A stretch of 64,000 nt of DNA from Tetradesmus obliquus (lineage: Eukaryota; Chlorophyta; Chlorophyceae; Sphaeropleales; Scenedesmaceae), in assembly GCA_030272155.1 (NCBI GenBank), contig CP126202.1, forward strand, positions 2,046,001-2,110,000. Reading direction: 5' to 3'. Made by a program: the position numbers and the translations under genes. Shown here piece after piece: positions 27,322-43,156 of this stretch. The notes below the pieces were generated by a model. That model had not been told where the DNA came from. It did no database searches and saw nothing but the letters and a program-made list of their open reading frames with translations. Each line of letters begins with the position of its first letter. Position 1 is the stretch's first letter.

Positions 27322-28668
27322 GGCTCCAAAGCCCTCACAGCCTCCCCCATCAAGCTCCATTGCTGCTGCATGCTCCACAAGCATCTGCAGACCTGACGGC
27401 CCTGCTGCTGCTGCTGCACAGCTGCCGGCGGCAGCAGCAGCACTGGTTCCATAACCCTCCACCATCACAGCCTCCAGCTGCTCCTGCATCTGCTGCTCCT
27501 GCAGGTGCTCTGTTGCAGCTGCCTCCAGCTGCTGCTGCTGCTGCTGGTGTGGCGGCCGCAGCATCTTGCGGTGCAGCTGCCCCCGCTGCAGCAGGTGTTG
27601 CGACGCTGCTGCTGCTGCTGCCAGTTGCTGCTGCTGCTGCTGCTCAGGGTTTAGCAGCAGCCCCTCTTCAGCATCCAGCAGATCTTCCAGCACAGAACTG
27701 CTCCTGCTGTCGTCCAGCACAGCACCAGCATCACCTGCTGCTGCTGCTGCATCCTCATCACCGGGCTGCTGCATCACCGCATACCTGCGACAAAGCAGTG
27801 GGCGGAAGCAATGGCAGAACAGCACAGCAACAGCGTTTCAGCGACCGCCCAAGGATCAGAAACAGGCAGCAACCAGTGAACAAACAGCCGGTCGTAGCCA
27901 GACCCGCAGTGCTTGGGCTCACAGATGACATGGGCTTTCAGCTAACGCCCAGGATCACCATTGAGTGACCCACAAACACACAATTACGTTCCGTTTCAAA
28001 CCAGCGTGACAGCCACACTACAATGGAGTGACGCACAGCTGGAGCACAAGCCATACACCCATTGCGTCAACCAGAAAGAAACATATTCTCACCCTTCGAG
28101 ACGGCTGCAGCGCGCCTCCACCATTGCCGTCCTGCTGCCGATGTTAGCCACCCCCACGTTGTCCCTACACACAAAGGACGGCAGGCTCCACTTGGCAACT
28201 TGCTGCGCAGCAGCCAGCAGCACCTTGCGCCTGCAGCAGCAGCAGCAGCAGTGTGGCAGCAGTGTGGCAGCAGTGCAGCGCGTCAGTTGCCATGGCAAGC
28301 AACAACACATATAGAAGGCTCCACTTGGCCACTTGCTGCGCAGCAGCAAGCAGCACCTTGCGCCTGCAGCAGCAGCAGTGTGGCAGCAGCAGCAGCAGCA
28401 GCAGCAGAAAATCAACTGAGTCGCCAGGACAACGTAGCAGCTGATGATTTTCACAGGGCAAACTAACTTGCATCGCATCAATATATATTAAGGTTTCCAG
28501 ACAGGCAGCAACAGCCGCCACACACTTGTGCCCCAGAGAGGGCCAGCAGGCCATGTCTCGCCTGTAGCGCGCCTTGAGCTGCCCCGTGTGAGGATCAAAG
28601 CACTTGCGCATCATAACCATCGTAACACCACATGGATATTACATGGATAACCTTATGTAGGTAGCAGT

Positions 28669-28699
<31 letters not shown>

Positions 28700-31228
28700 G
28701 CAGCAGCGTCTTACCTGTGTCCAAGAGAGGGCCAGCATGCCATGTCTCTGCGGTAGCGCGCCTTGAGCTGCCCCGTGTGCGGGTCAAAGCACTGGCGCAT
28801 GGGCCCTAACGCATGCTGCGCGATCAACTCCTCCACCTCGACACCTGCGGTGGCAGCAGCAGCAGCAGCAGCCAAGCAAGACAGATTTACGCTTAGGCCA
28901 CAGCTGTCCAGCCTTGTGAGTAGGAGAACGATGAGCAGCAGCTGCTGCTTGGCTGCATCCACGGAACAGCACGCTGCCCGACCATCCAGGTTGCCTGCAC
29001 GTATGTGGTGTGTCATTCTGAAGTTGTTATAACACAGTTCAAACAAAAACCTTACAAGCTCACCCAGCACGCCAGCCAGGCACTCCAGCACGCCCATGAT
29101 GCCGCCCCTGCCCAGCATCCAGCCGCCCACCACAATCGCCACCACGCCCAGCCCCAAAGCGTCTTTGCCGTTTCAGCCTGTTATAACATAATATTATAAC
29201 ATATTTCAAATCAACCCTGCAAACAGCTCACCTAAACCCCCAGCCAGGCATTCCAGCACGCGCATGATGCCTCCTCTGCCCAGCATCCAGCCGCCCACCA
29301 CATTCACCACCACACCCAGCCCAAAAGCAACACGTTATTCTGACATATGTTATAACATAATTCAAACATAGCTCACCCAGCACGCCAGCCAGGCACTCCA
29401 GCACGCCCATGATGCCTCCTCTGCCCAGCATCCAGCCGCCAACCACATTCGCCACCACGTCCAGCCCAAAATCAACATGTTACTTTGAATATGTCATAAC
29501 AATTTTTAAAAATGTCATAACGTTACTCACCCAGCACTCCAGCCAGGCACTCCAGCACGCCCATGATGCCTCCTCTGCCCAGCATCCAGCCCCCCACTAC
29601 ATTTGCCACCACCCCAAGCCCACAAGCAACATATACAATTGAGCCTATCACAACACAGTTCAACATAAACCTGCAAACAGCTCACCTAAGACCCCAGCCA
29701 GGCACTCCAGCACGCCCATAATGCCTCCCCTGCACAGCATCCAGCCGCTCACCACAATCGCCATTACGCCCAGCCCACATGCAACATATACGTTTGAGCC
29801 TGTTATAACACAACTCAAAATAATCCCTGCAAACAGCTCACCCAGCACGCCAGCCAGGCACTCCAGCACGCCCATGATGCCGCCCCTGCCAAGCATACAG
29901 CCGCCAACCACATTCGCCACCACGCCCAACGCACACGCAACATATACGTTTGAGCCTGTTATAACACAACTCAAAATAATCCCTGCAAACAGCTCACCCA
30001 GCACGCCAGCCAGGCACTCCAGCACGCCCATGATGCCGCCCCTGCCAAGCATCCAGCCGCCAACCACATTCGCCACCACGCCCAACCCACACTTCCTCCC
30101 AATCAGCTGCAGCAGCCGCACACTGTTCGCGCTGACTGCAGCCTCCCCAACAGCAGCAGCAGCACCGACAGCAGCAGCAGCAAGCCCTGACTGCTGCCCA
30201 GCAGCAGCAACAGTAACAGCCGCAGGTGCGGCTGCTGCAGGTGCGGCTATTGCTGCTGCAGCACTGTTCCCTGCAGCTGCCTGTGCTGCTGCTGCCGCTG
30301 CCATGGAAGCTCCTGTAAGGCTGCTGCTGATGCTTGCCAAAGGCCGGCGGCCGCCGATTGCTACAGCAGAAGATCCAGATCCAGCTGTTTCTGCAACTGT
30401 TAAGAAGATAGTCGGCATTGCAGGCCCAGCCACCACTGTCCCTGCAGGCACCCCCAGTACTGCCCTTCCTGCAGCCGCCGCCTGCACACTGCACTGGCCC
30501 ACCCCAGCTGCCGGCGCGTTTCCTGCAGCATTTCCTGCAAGGCCTTGCAGGAAACCGCCGCCGGGCGCCAGCCGCCGGCCCGCTGCTGGATCGTCGTCCT
30601 GCTGCCGCCGCCCTGCAAGGCCTGCAGTGCCGCCTGCTGGTGCTGCTCCTGAGATGCCAGATGACGTCAGCTGCTGTGCCCCGGCAATCAGCATGCCTCC
30701 TACAATGGCCCATGCTGTGACCCGCGCCACGTCAGCACCCACACACTTGGCCACGTGGCTCCATGTCTGCGGCAGCAGCAGCAGCAGCAGCAGCAGATGT
30801 ACATTTTCTAGTAAAGAACAGTTTGTAGATCTCGTTGTGACGCATACTCTATTCTGCGCATCCATGCAGTGACACCAGCACCAGCAGCAACAGATTGCTG
30901 CTGCTGCTGGTGCAGCGGCAGCAGTCATCTCCCACCCTCCATCCTCCCCTCACCTGCTCCCAAGGAACCACCACATGCACCACACTCCCAAGGTGCTCAT
31001 ACAGCATGTTGATCGGGTTCGGCGCCGCCAGATATGACGTTATAACGTCATTCCAGTGCTCCCGGGGCGCAGCACGCAGCGCAGCAGTGTGGTACAACTC
31101 TGGTAAGCCCGGGCCCTCAAAGCTAGTGCAGTGCCAGGCTGCGCCGTGTGCTGCTGCAAAGGGGGCGCTCTCAACTGTAGCTACTTCAGCCAACAGGCCG
31201 CCTAGGCTGTGGCCTGCAGGACAGACAG

Positions 31229-31261
<33 letters not shown>

Positions 31262-31382
31262 GTAGCAGCAGGTGTTCAGTTGGCAGTGTGCCAGGCTGCT
31301 CCGTGTGCTGCTGCAAAGGGGGCACTCTCTACTGTGGCTACTTCAGCCAACAGACCGCCTAAGCTGTGGCCTGCAAGACAGG

Positions 31383-31417
<35 letters not shown>

Positions 31418-31538
31418 GTAGCAGCAGGTGTTCAGTTGGCAGTGTGCCAGGCTGCTCCGTGTGCTGCTGCAAAGGGGGCGCTCTCTACTGTGGCTACTTC
31501 AGCCAACAGACCGCCTAAGCTGTGGCCTGCAAGACAGG

Positions 31539-31582
<44 letters not shown>

Positions 31583-31703
31583 GTAGCAGCAGGTGTTCAG
31601 TTGGCAGTGTGCCAGGCTGCTCCGTGTGCTGCTGCAAAGGGGGCGCTCTCTACTGTAGCTACTTCAGCCAGCAGGCCGCCTAGGCTGTGGCCTGCAAGAC
31701 AAC

Positions 31704-31737
<34 letters not shown>

Positions 31738-32903
31738 TGTACAGTATGAAGAGCATGGAATGACTGCTGGAGATGTGCCCTAGAAGGGCTCCCAGACTGT
31801 GGCCCTAGGCATAGAAGACTCTGCACCAGCAGGAGCAGCAGCAGCAGAGGCAGGTTGTATAACCAGCTGTGCAGTGTGTGGCTTTCAGCTCAGGGCCATC
31901 AGCAATTGAGAGACATGCCAAGCAAGTGCTGTTGAGTTCAAGGTTCCGGCCATACCTGGCCCTGGCTTGTGGGTTTGCATTCACTGGTTAGGAATCAACT
32001 AGCATGGAGTGGCTCCCTCCTCTGGGTTCACCTCTCGCTAGATAAAAACATGTAATTAATAAAATCAATTAATTGATTGACTGCAGTGTGTGGCTTGCAG
32101 GGAAGGGCACAGCCTTCTCTTCCTACCTGTGATATGAATGTCCAGCTTCAGCTGCCGCTTCAGCTTCTGCAGCAGCTGCTGCTGCTGCTGCTGCTGCTGC
32201 TGCGCCGTCATGCCAGGCAGCGCCCCAAACATATAGCCACCTGCATGCTGCTGGTGCGGCCACCCATGCTGCTGCTGCTGGGGGTTGACAGCAGCAGCAG
32301 CAGCAGCAGCAGCGTCTGGCGCAGCGCGTGCGTCCAGCACTGGGTGCCTCAGCAGCAGCTCCAGCAGCCAGGCCTGCACTACCTGCAGCAGCATGACACA
32401 CAGGCACATCAGAAACAAATACTTGTGGTGAGTACGCGGCTCACCGGCTTGTTCTGCGTGAGCCTGACCACACCAGGTGCTCAACCGCTGCAGTGCATCG
32501 CTGCTGCTGTTCAGAAGCCTACTTGGCCCAGCATCCAGCTGCTGCTGCTCCCCTCACCTGCATCGTCCCCCGCAGCACCAGCACCACGCTGACAGTGTCG
32601 CCCTGCAGCCGGTCCCAATCAAACGCCACATGCGCTTTGGGGAACCAGCTCGGCACTGCGCAGCAGAAGCAGCAGCAGCAGCAGCACCAGCAGCAGCAGC
32701 AGTGTAAGGCCCGTGCTTGTCGTTGTATGTGCCAGTTAGGCACAAACTCCAGCTGCTGAAGCAAAATGCAGCTGCTGCTGGCGCACACCCTGTGTGACAA
32801 TGTGCACATGTGCGTCTGCTGCTGCTGCTGCCGCTCGTCCAGCACAACCATGTGCACAGATGCTGCAGCTGCCGCTGATACTGCTGCATCTGCTGCTGCT
32901 GCA

Positions 32904-32938
<35 letters not shown>

Positions 32939-33287
32939 TCACCGAGCATGACCATGCCCACGTCTCCCATGGTGAGCTCGTCATGATATACACACACACA
33001 CACCTGCAGCTACTGCTGCTGCTGCTGCTGCTGCTGCTGGCACCACCAATGCGGCAGCAGTCGTTCACCGAGCATGACCATGCGCACGTCTCCCATAATC
33101 AACTCATCATGATATATGCGCACACCCACATCTGCTGCTATTGCTGCTGTTGCTGCTGCCCCCTCTCTTGCTGCCACTCACCGAGCATGACCATGCGCAC
33201 GTCTCCCATGATCAGCTCATCATGGTACACACGCATGCCCTGGCTGTCTGCCTCCGCATACGGCTTGCGGCTGGAGCGGTATACCCT

Positions 33288-33325
<38 letters not shown>

Positions 33326-33840
33326 GGTTGCGCAGTCAGCACTGAGCCTCTGCGGCTGCTACGGATATGCCTGCCATTCTGCAAATGCCGCTGGTGATGG
33401 TGATGCTGGCGTGCTGGGTACGGGTCCATGCAGCTACTGCGAGTCAAGCAGCATGATGACAGTGTGCTGCTTATCACCACACAACAGCCAGGACTCAGCC
33501 CACTGCGGAGACCTCCGGCAGGTCTTGGGGTGTAGGGGGCCCGTTGGTGACCTCCCTGGGGTGACTGGCCTATGCAGCTGCCTCCACATGTACATCCTTT
33601 TGCTAATTCGCTGACTTTCCAGCCGGCGCAGCAACAGCTAGCCGCTCTCTATACACATACTGACTGCTAGTTCGTGACTATATCCTTATGCAAGGACCAA
33701 ATACAGCTGCCGCACCTTGCAGATAGCTCCAGCAGGTCTTGAGGCGTGGGAGGGCGGTTGATGACCTCCCTGGGGTGCCTGGCTTGCAGCAGCTGCTGCA
33801 GCTGCTTCGGCAGCGCGTCACTGCTTGGCTCTGTATCCAT
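26983..33840 (-). CDS. Class-3-lipase-like alpha/beta hydrolase with a membrane-type C-terminal half
   Basis: Model: complement(26983-27784, 28093-28230, 28715-28844, 29998-30766, 30954-31213, 32127-32382, 32558-32655, 33182-33285, 33716-33840), frame consistent, 893 aa. An in-frame upstream ATG at 33885 would add 15 residues. The nucleophile elbow DIHITGHSLGGLLAEVA (Ser near residue 197) and a following NPINMLYEHLGSVVHVV segment match lipase/phospholipase folds of the class-3 type; the substrate is unknown. After it come a hydrophobic stretch (VTAWAIVGGMLIAG, about 297-310), a long Ala/Gly/Pro region, a second Gly-rich hydrophobic stretch (NVVGGWMLGRGGIMGVLECL), a basic segment (FDPHTGQLKARYRRDMACWP), and a 267-residue disordered Ala/Gln/Gly tail ending AMQLAFGGH. 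A membrane or lipid-body location is inferred. Confidence 0.8.
28320..28610 (-). repeat. Echoes of two basic exons of the lipase-like gene
   Basis: 28320-28365 repeats the RKVLLAAAQQVAKWS edge. 28535-28610 repeats MRxCFDPHTGQLKARYRRDM with its 3' edge (SLGHK), downstream of the true exon 28715-28844. Confidence 0.88.
29040..29930 (-). repeat. Six-unit tandem array of a hydrophobic-segment exon edge
   Basis: Period about 143-170 bp. Units carry the GVVANVVGGWMLGRGGIMGV ... ECLAGVLG edge followed by gtgagc; donor positions are near 29062, 29231, 29373, 29528, 29684 and 29838, after the true one at 29998. The true exon and the next two units read through without stops, because the 42-bp interval between donor and next AG is itself a multiple of three. 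That would encode additional membrane-type segments if unspliced. Confidence 0.93.
31295..31697 (-). repeat. Three copies of the catalytic-serine exon edge
   Basis: At about 31295-31375, 31450-31530 and 31605-31697 lie copies of HSLGGLLAEVATVESAPF...AW, upstream of the true exon 30954-31213 and separated by (CAG)n. Each keeps an acceptor next to the GHSLGG motif, then runs into sequence that diverges after HGAAWH. Confidence 0.93.
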
Positions 33841-34035
33841 CTTATAATTGTGCTGCTCTTGGTGCTGATTGCTGTTGTAGTCCATGTGTTGGGAGAGCTA
33901 GCAGCACAACGCAAGGCTGACAGCAGCAGCTGTGCAGGGGTGCGTGATGTGTGCCCTGCCTGTCTCCTGCAAGCAGAATGCATGCGGCCAGCAAGTGTGA
34001 ATGGCAGCACGTCACTGCTGGGCTCCGTGTCCATC
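32950..34035 (-). repeat. Echoes near the 5' end of the lipase-like gene
   Basis: 32950-32985 and 33075-33120 copy the YHDELIMGDVRMVMLG 3' edge of exon 2. 33500-33560 copies the exon-1 3' edge (HPREVTNGPPTPQDLPEV). 33995-34035 copies the MDTEPSSDxLP start, offering a second possible first exon. Confidence 0.85.
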
Positions 34036-34039
34036 TGCT

Positions 34040-35395
34040 GCATCATATGCAGCGCTGGGTTTCAATGCCTGCCATAGTTTTAAGAGTTGGGAGAGCCGGA
34101 AGCACACACAGCGCTTGGTTTTGATGCCTGCCATGGTTCATGGTTGTAAGCATAAGAATGCTTGATACAGTTGGTGTCAAGCAAACGCATATGCAAAGTA
34201 CAATGCAAGGCATGAGTTTGGTGAAGCAGCAGCACACAAGGTGGGCAGCAGCAGCTGCAAACAGCCAGGATGCATGCTGTGTGCACTGTGCGTCTCCTGC
34301 AAGCCGCTGGGTACGGCCAGTAACTGCGACATAACGGGAAAGCTGAAACCATAACGTTCATATGCATAGTATGGTTGCAGGGGTGCTTCATGAACCTGCT
34401 GATGTGGACAGCTTGAGAAGCCTTGACATGGCAGCAGCATAGAGCAGTTCAGCCTACCTGCCGTTGCTCAGAACAAGTAGCGAGGCCCTCCTGCTGCCAC
34501 AATAACAGTTGTACTAGTTTGATTGCAAGTTTGTGCTGCTTGCTGGCGTTGCTCCCAGAGGACGAAGCTCCAATTTGTTGGCAGAGCTGGCAAGTTCCGA
34601 TCAACGGTGCATGGATAAGCAGAAACACGAGTGATCCACAGACTATGTATTCCTATGTTATATGATGAACTTCAAGCAGCGTAACGCGAAACTGCACAGT
34701 CCAGCTTGGCACACCTGCTGCCTCAACCATCAACAGCAGTGGCTCATTGTTTCGTGAGTACAAATCGTGTGTTCAGCAAAGAAACGTCGAAGCAAAAGTG
34801 CGATGCATGCGCCAGGTTTCCGGGAACTCAATCGGAAGAGCGGTGCAGCTCAGGAGACCGCCAACCCTAAAGCACGATATTCAAAGCCACGGGTGGTGCA
34901 AGCACTCATATTCGATACAAAAGTTTTCACCCAACTGCACAGGTTGCAACGTTGACTGCATGCCACAGCGCTGGACTGCAACAAGGTGACCAGGCTCTCA
35001 GGCCCTGCAGGGCAGCACTGCTGCTGGTCATGCTTGATGCTAGTGTGCACCCTCCACAGCACACTGTGGCGCCTGGCAGCCCATATAATGCAAAGAATAG
35101 TTGCAGACAATACCACCTACCAGGACTGAATTAAAGGGTACATAACTGCTGCACCCGCAGCCGCTGCCTGTCACAGGCAGTGGCATGCCGTCAAAACGTT
35201 GGCACAAAAACTGGTGCTCTGCACAGCATTGCTGCAACTTCTGCAACTGCCTCCGACATCTGTCATGCAGCAGTGACATGCCAAGCCTCACACGACAACC
35301 CCAGCCGAACTCATGCAGAAGTGGTCGCGTCCACGTAATTCACAATGACATCTTAGGACACTTCACACGGTATCCTTCACGCCGGATCTGTGCAC
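34040..35395. other. Intergenic region
   Basis: Upstream flank of the lipase-like gene and downstream flank of the acidic-protein gene. No gene recognised. A short direct repeat around TTTGATGCCTGCCAT occurs near 34060-34135. Confidence 0.5.
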
Positions 35396-35399
35396 CAAT

Positions 35400-35748
35400 T
35401 TGCACGCCTCGGCTTTCAGCTCTTCACGACATCTTCCACTGTAAACTCCATGCCTTTCATGTCGTCAGCCAGCGCCTGCAGGAAGGCACTGAAGGCCTCC
35501 TTGGACCTTGAACTCCACGCAGAATTTCCTGAAGTAGCCGTGGCCTGGGACTTTGCGGTGTGAACTTCGCCCCACCAAATTCTCACCAATCTTCACGCCT
35601 CAGCTCTTCACAACATCCTTGGCCGTATACTCCATGCCCTGCAGCTCGTCAGCCAGCGCCTGCAGGAAGGCACTGAAGGCCTCCTTGGAGGAGGCAGCGC
35701 CCTCCACCACCAGGCCGCCCAGCTCCTGCAGCAGCAGCAACAGCAGCA

Positions 35749-35809
<61 letters not shown>

Positions 35810-36077
35810 CAGCAGCAGCAGAATAAACACATGAATGATTCATCCAGTACAAAAGATTCCTTGGACAAGGCAGCGCCCTCCACAACAAGTGTGCCGCAAA
35901 CTGAATCCTGCCATCTGCTTGCAGCGCAAACATTACAGCATATCAACTTTAGCAAAGCACATGCAGCATGTATCCTGATGCTGCTGCTGCTCTTGCTAAT
36001 GCTGCTACTACAGGAGATGCATGTACTACCCCTGGGCCCGCGCACGCCATTGTCGTGCAGCAGCAGTAGTAACCTAG

Positions 36078-36122
<45 letters not shown>

Positions 36123-36219
36123 AGCTCTCAGTCCCCGCACCTCGTCGCTGCGCTTCTGCAGCTTCACCCACTGCGTGCGCAGCTTCTCGTAGATGGCCTC
36201 AACCACCTCCGGCACGTCT

Positions 36220-36260
<41 letters not shown>

Positions 36261-36504
36261 TCAGAAAGCATGCACAACCACCGACATCAAGCATGACTAT
36301 GACAGAAAGCAAAAGTAAATGGAGAGGCACACAGCAGCACAGCCCCAGACGTTTGATACAGCACAGCACGTGCTGTCACCAGCGGGAAGTGTTTGGTTGC
36401 TTTGCCTGTTTTTTTTTAACTTCGAAGCATGCTGGTAGCGGCTTCGAAGTTAAAAAAACAGGCAAAGCAACCAAACACTTCCCGCTACCAGCATGCTGCT
36501 GCTG

Positions 36505-36544
<40 letters not shown>

Positions 36545-37735
36545 ATGCCCACCTGTGTCCTGGAACCAGTGTGTCTCCCTGCGTGCTGCCTGCACTGTCG
36601 CTGCCCAGTGGCAGAAGCCATCCTCCCACTTGTTGGACCTGCAGCAGCCCAGGTATGTGTGTTACAAGCAGCAAATGCAACATACATAGCATTGTTACAG
36701 CATCTTCAGAAGCTCCTCGCTGCTCACTTGATGGCCTTGTTTGCCTTTGCCAGGCTGGCTTTCAGCAGCTCATGCATCAGGTAGCAGTGGTGGTCTCTGG
36801 GACAACATGATTCAAGCCGCTCTCCTAACACATCCGTAACACGTTGAAATAGCAACCTGTCACTGCTCACTTGATGGCCTTGTCTGCCTTGGCAATGGAT
36901 GCTGTCAGCAGCTCGTGCATTGGGTAGGAGTGGAGCCCCCACCTGAGGTGGTTTGGGAGTGGCTGCCTTTCTGGGCCCCCTCTTGCTAGCAAAACGTGTA
37001 ATTGACTGATTGATTGGAGCCCCCAGTACATGATGTTACAAAAGCTGTCATAACACAGATATAACAACCTGTCACTACTCACTTGATGGCCTTGTCTGCC
37101 TTTGCCAGACTTGCTTTGAGCAGGTCCTGCATGGGGTAGGAGTGGCGTGTGTTGAGCATGCGGAAGGAGAAGCCAGCTTCAGCCATCATGGCCTTCATTG
37201 CAGGGTCCATGCCCTCCTCATCTTCATCATCTTCTTCTTCACTCTCGGGCCCACCGATCTTGCTGAGCTCAACCGCCAGCTGCACCAGAAACAGCAGCAG
37301 AGGCGCGGCAGGCAATAAAAGACAGTACATGCTGGAAACAGTAGCAGCAGCATGGCGTGCCATGCACAGCGCCCCACTGCAACCCCAGCAGCAGATCCAA
37401 AGCCACAGCAACCCTGCGGCGCACCTCTGCGTAGTACTCCTCCACCTTTTTGGGCACAAACACGCGCGCCAGCGCCCGCAGCTGCTCCAGGCTGGGCTGC
37501 TTGCCATCCTCATCCTCGTCCTCCTCCTCCTCTTCCTCGTCCTCCTCTGCACAACAGCAGCACCAGCAGCAGCAGCAGCAGGAGCAGCAGTAGCAGCAGC
37601 AGAAAACGGTAAAGAAAAGTCAGCAGAAAGACGCTCATGGGTGGAGTTCGGCAGCGCCCGCAGCTGCTCCAGGCTTGGCCGCTTCTCATCTTCATCACTC
37701 TCATCCTCACCCTCCCCGCCCTCACTTACAGGCAA
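35400..37735 (-). repeat. Echoes of the acidic-protein gene exons
   Basis: 35400-35510: downstream copy of the terminal exon (SKEAFSAFLQALADDMKGMEF) with its own stop. 35860-35895: copy of the last-exon 5' edge (LVVEGAALSKE). About 36700-36780 and 36860-36930: copies of the exon-4 3' edge (YPMHELLTASIAKADKAIK). 37625-37735: copy of the exon-3 5' edge (EDEKRPSLEQLRALP). Confidence 0.88.
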
Positions 37736-38074
37736 CATAGTGGCAGACGGCAGAGGTAAATGACCAGAAACTGCAGCGCCGGCAGCAGCAGCAGCAGCAG
37801 CAGCAGCAAGAAGTAGAGAATCAACTACCCCCGCTCACCGTCCAGTGCGCCCACCACCATGCAGTGCTTGCCCAGCTCCTCCTCCCGCTGCTTCAGCTCA
37901 GCCTCAAAGATGTCTGTGTTTAAGGGCTCGCCATCACCCTCGCCATCCTCGCCCTCATCATCAGACTCTCCTTCTGCATCTTCTTCTTCTGAGGCCTCCG
38001 CCTCATCTGCTGCTGCTGCTTTGGCTGCTGCCGCCTCTGCTGCCTTTTGCTCCTCCTCTTCCTGCAAGCAGATT

Positions 38075-38123
<49 letters not shown>

Positions 38124-38547
38124 GGCATGGTGAGGGGTGACGTGTTTGGGCAGTGTGCAGTACAGGAGATGCTGACCGTCTACGCAGCAGAAGTGCCTTG
38201 GCCGGAACGCGCATTTGCTGCATTTGCTGTGCGCATTCAACAATGGCAGCATGCACGCCACCAGAGCTTCTGCTGGCAGGTTTTCGGGTGTGAAAGCTTC
38301 GTAAAACAGCAGCCAATGCATGTTTTATACTGCAACCTTGATGCTGCTACATGACCACTCAACCAGTTGCTGGTGCTGCTGCTGCCTGCTGCTGCTGCTG
38401 CTGCTGCTGCCAGCAGCAGCAAGGGCGCTGCGAGCTCACCTGCTTCTTGCTGCGCTTCGGAGCCTTCACTTGCTTCTCTACCTCCTCCTCCACTTCCTCC
38501 TCCTTTTGCTGCTTCCGCTTCGCGCTTGCTTTGCCCTTCGCAACCAT
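35600..38547 (-). CDS. Acidic, lysine-rich-start protein of unknown function
   Basis: Model: complement(35600-35725, 36141-36217, 36553-36638, 37083-37279, 37425-37546, 37839-38061, 38440-38547), frame consistent, 312 aa. The N-terminus is highly basic then mixed (MVAKGKASAKRKQQKEEEVE, KAPKRSKKQ), like a nuclear or nucleolar localisation region. Two acidic runs follow (about residues 60-90 and 110-125, then ESEEEDDEDEEG near 165). Helical segments follow: SLEQLRALARVFVPKKVEEY, KAMMAEAGFSFRMLN, KWEDGFCHWAATVQAARRET, VPEVVEAIYEKLRTQWVKLQ, and a C-terminal AFSAFLQALADELQGMEYTA. Its composition resembles histone chaperones or ribosome-assembly factors, but I do not recognise a family. A nuclear role is inferred from composition only. 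Confidence 0.72.
36380..36498. repeat. Nested inverted repeat (about 47-bp arms)
   Basis: Left arm about 36381-36428 and right arm about 36440-36486 are reverse complements (AGCGGGAAGTGTTTGGTTGC ... GAAGC), differing mainly in the T-run (9 against 7). The short loop ATGCTGGTAGC is itself repeated in inverted form just after the right arm (GCTACCAGCAT), so the order is X, Y, X', Y'. It lies in an intron of the acidic-protein gene. Confidence 0.9.
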
Positions 38548-39249
38548 GGTGCCGGTTTGATGCTCACTGCCGACACGAGACGGCCGCAGAAGGAGTAAAG
38601 CGATGTGAAGAATACAACAAAACGGCTTTGTAAGATTGGTGCTAGGATGGTATATTCCTACGTCCCTCGGCCTTGTGTTGCCCTGTCCTGACATGTCACA
38701 AAACATGGTTCAGTGTTTGAATTGCACTGCACATGCAGCCAGCAGCTCAGAGCCAGCAGACTGCTGGCCAGATAGCTGCAGTTCGGCGTGTGTAATGGAA
38801 TGTTGAGAGGGTTATGTTGCAATATATTATAAATGTATGTTTGGTAGCAGCTTGTGCTTGCTGCTGACCGTTGTTGCGATCACCATTCAGTGCCGGATGC
38901 AGTGTACATTGCAGCAAGCAGAAGCTGCTGCTACAAGACACACATAATGATCGTACGCACAGCACATTACTGAAGATGTTATGGAGTACATTGCTGAGCA
39001 ACTGGGCTGCTTTGTGCACAGTTCAGCACTGTCGTCATGCTTGTTGCGGTGGCACGCATTGCCATGGTGCATTGTTAAATGCATGCTTGCAAATGTCAGC
39101 AGCGGATGAGACGGCATGCAGCAGGCGTGACGGGTACTTTCTGTCTCCTGATTCTGGTGATCAGGCAATTGATCATGCTGAGTAGCAACAGAACAGGTTG
39201 CCCTGTGGGCGTGCATAGCCGCAGATTGGTTAACCATGCTGCCAATGCC
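38548..39249. other. Intergenic region between the acidic-protein and fibrillin genes
   Basis: Promoter side of the acidic-protein gene and 3' flank of the fibrillin gene. No exon recognised. Confidence 0.5.
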
Positions 39250-39421
39250 ATAGCCCACACGTAACAATATGTCTCTGATGCCGCACATCAGGGTCGTCCA
39301 TGAGCAGCACGAACAGGTTGCCCTTGTCACCCCGGCTGAGTCAACATTCGATCAGCATATATACATTGATCACGTTTGCACTGCTGTGGCACATGGCATA
39401 TGGCTGTAACATGCACACGAT

Positions 39422-43156
<3,735 letters not shown>

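Noticed and set aside
29040-29930. Regularly spaced repeats resembling a CRISPR-like array
   Set aside because: The units are degenerate exon edges with splice sites of the surrounding gene, not identical short repeats with unique spacers; the DNA is eukaryotic.
33434-33634. WAESWLLCGDKQHTVIMLLD frame as an extra exon of the lipase-like gene
   Set aside because: Exon 1 (ending 33716) joins exon 2 (33285) in perfect phase without it, and the segment follows a decayed exon-1 copy and ends in a stop.
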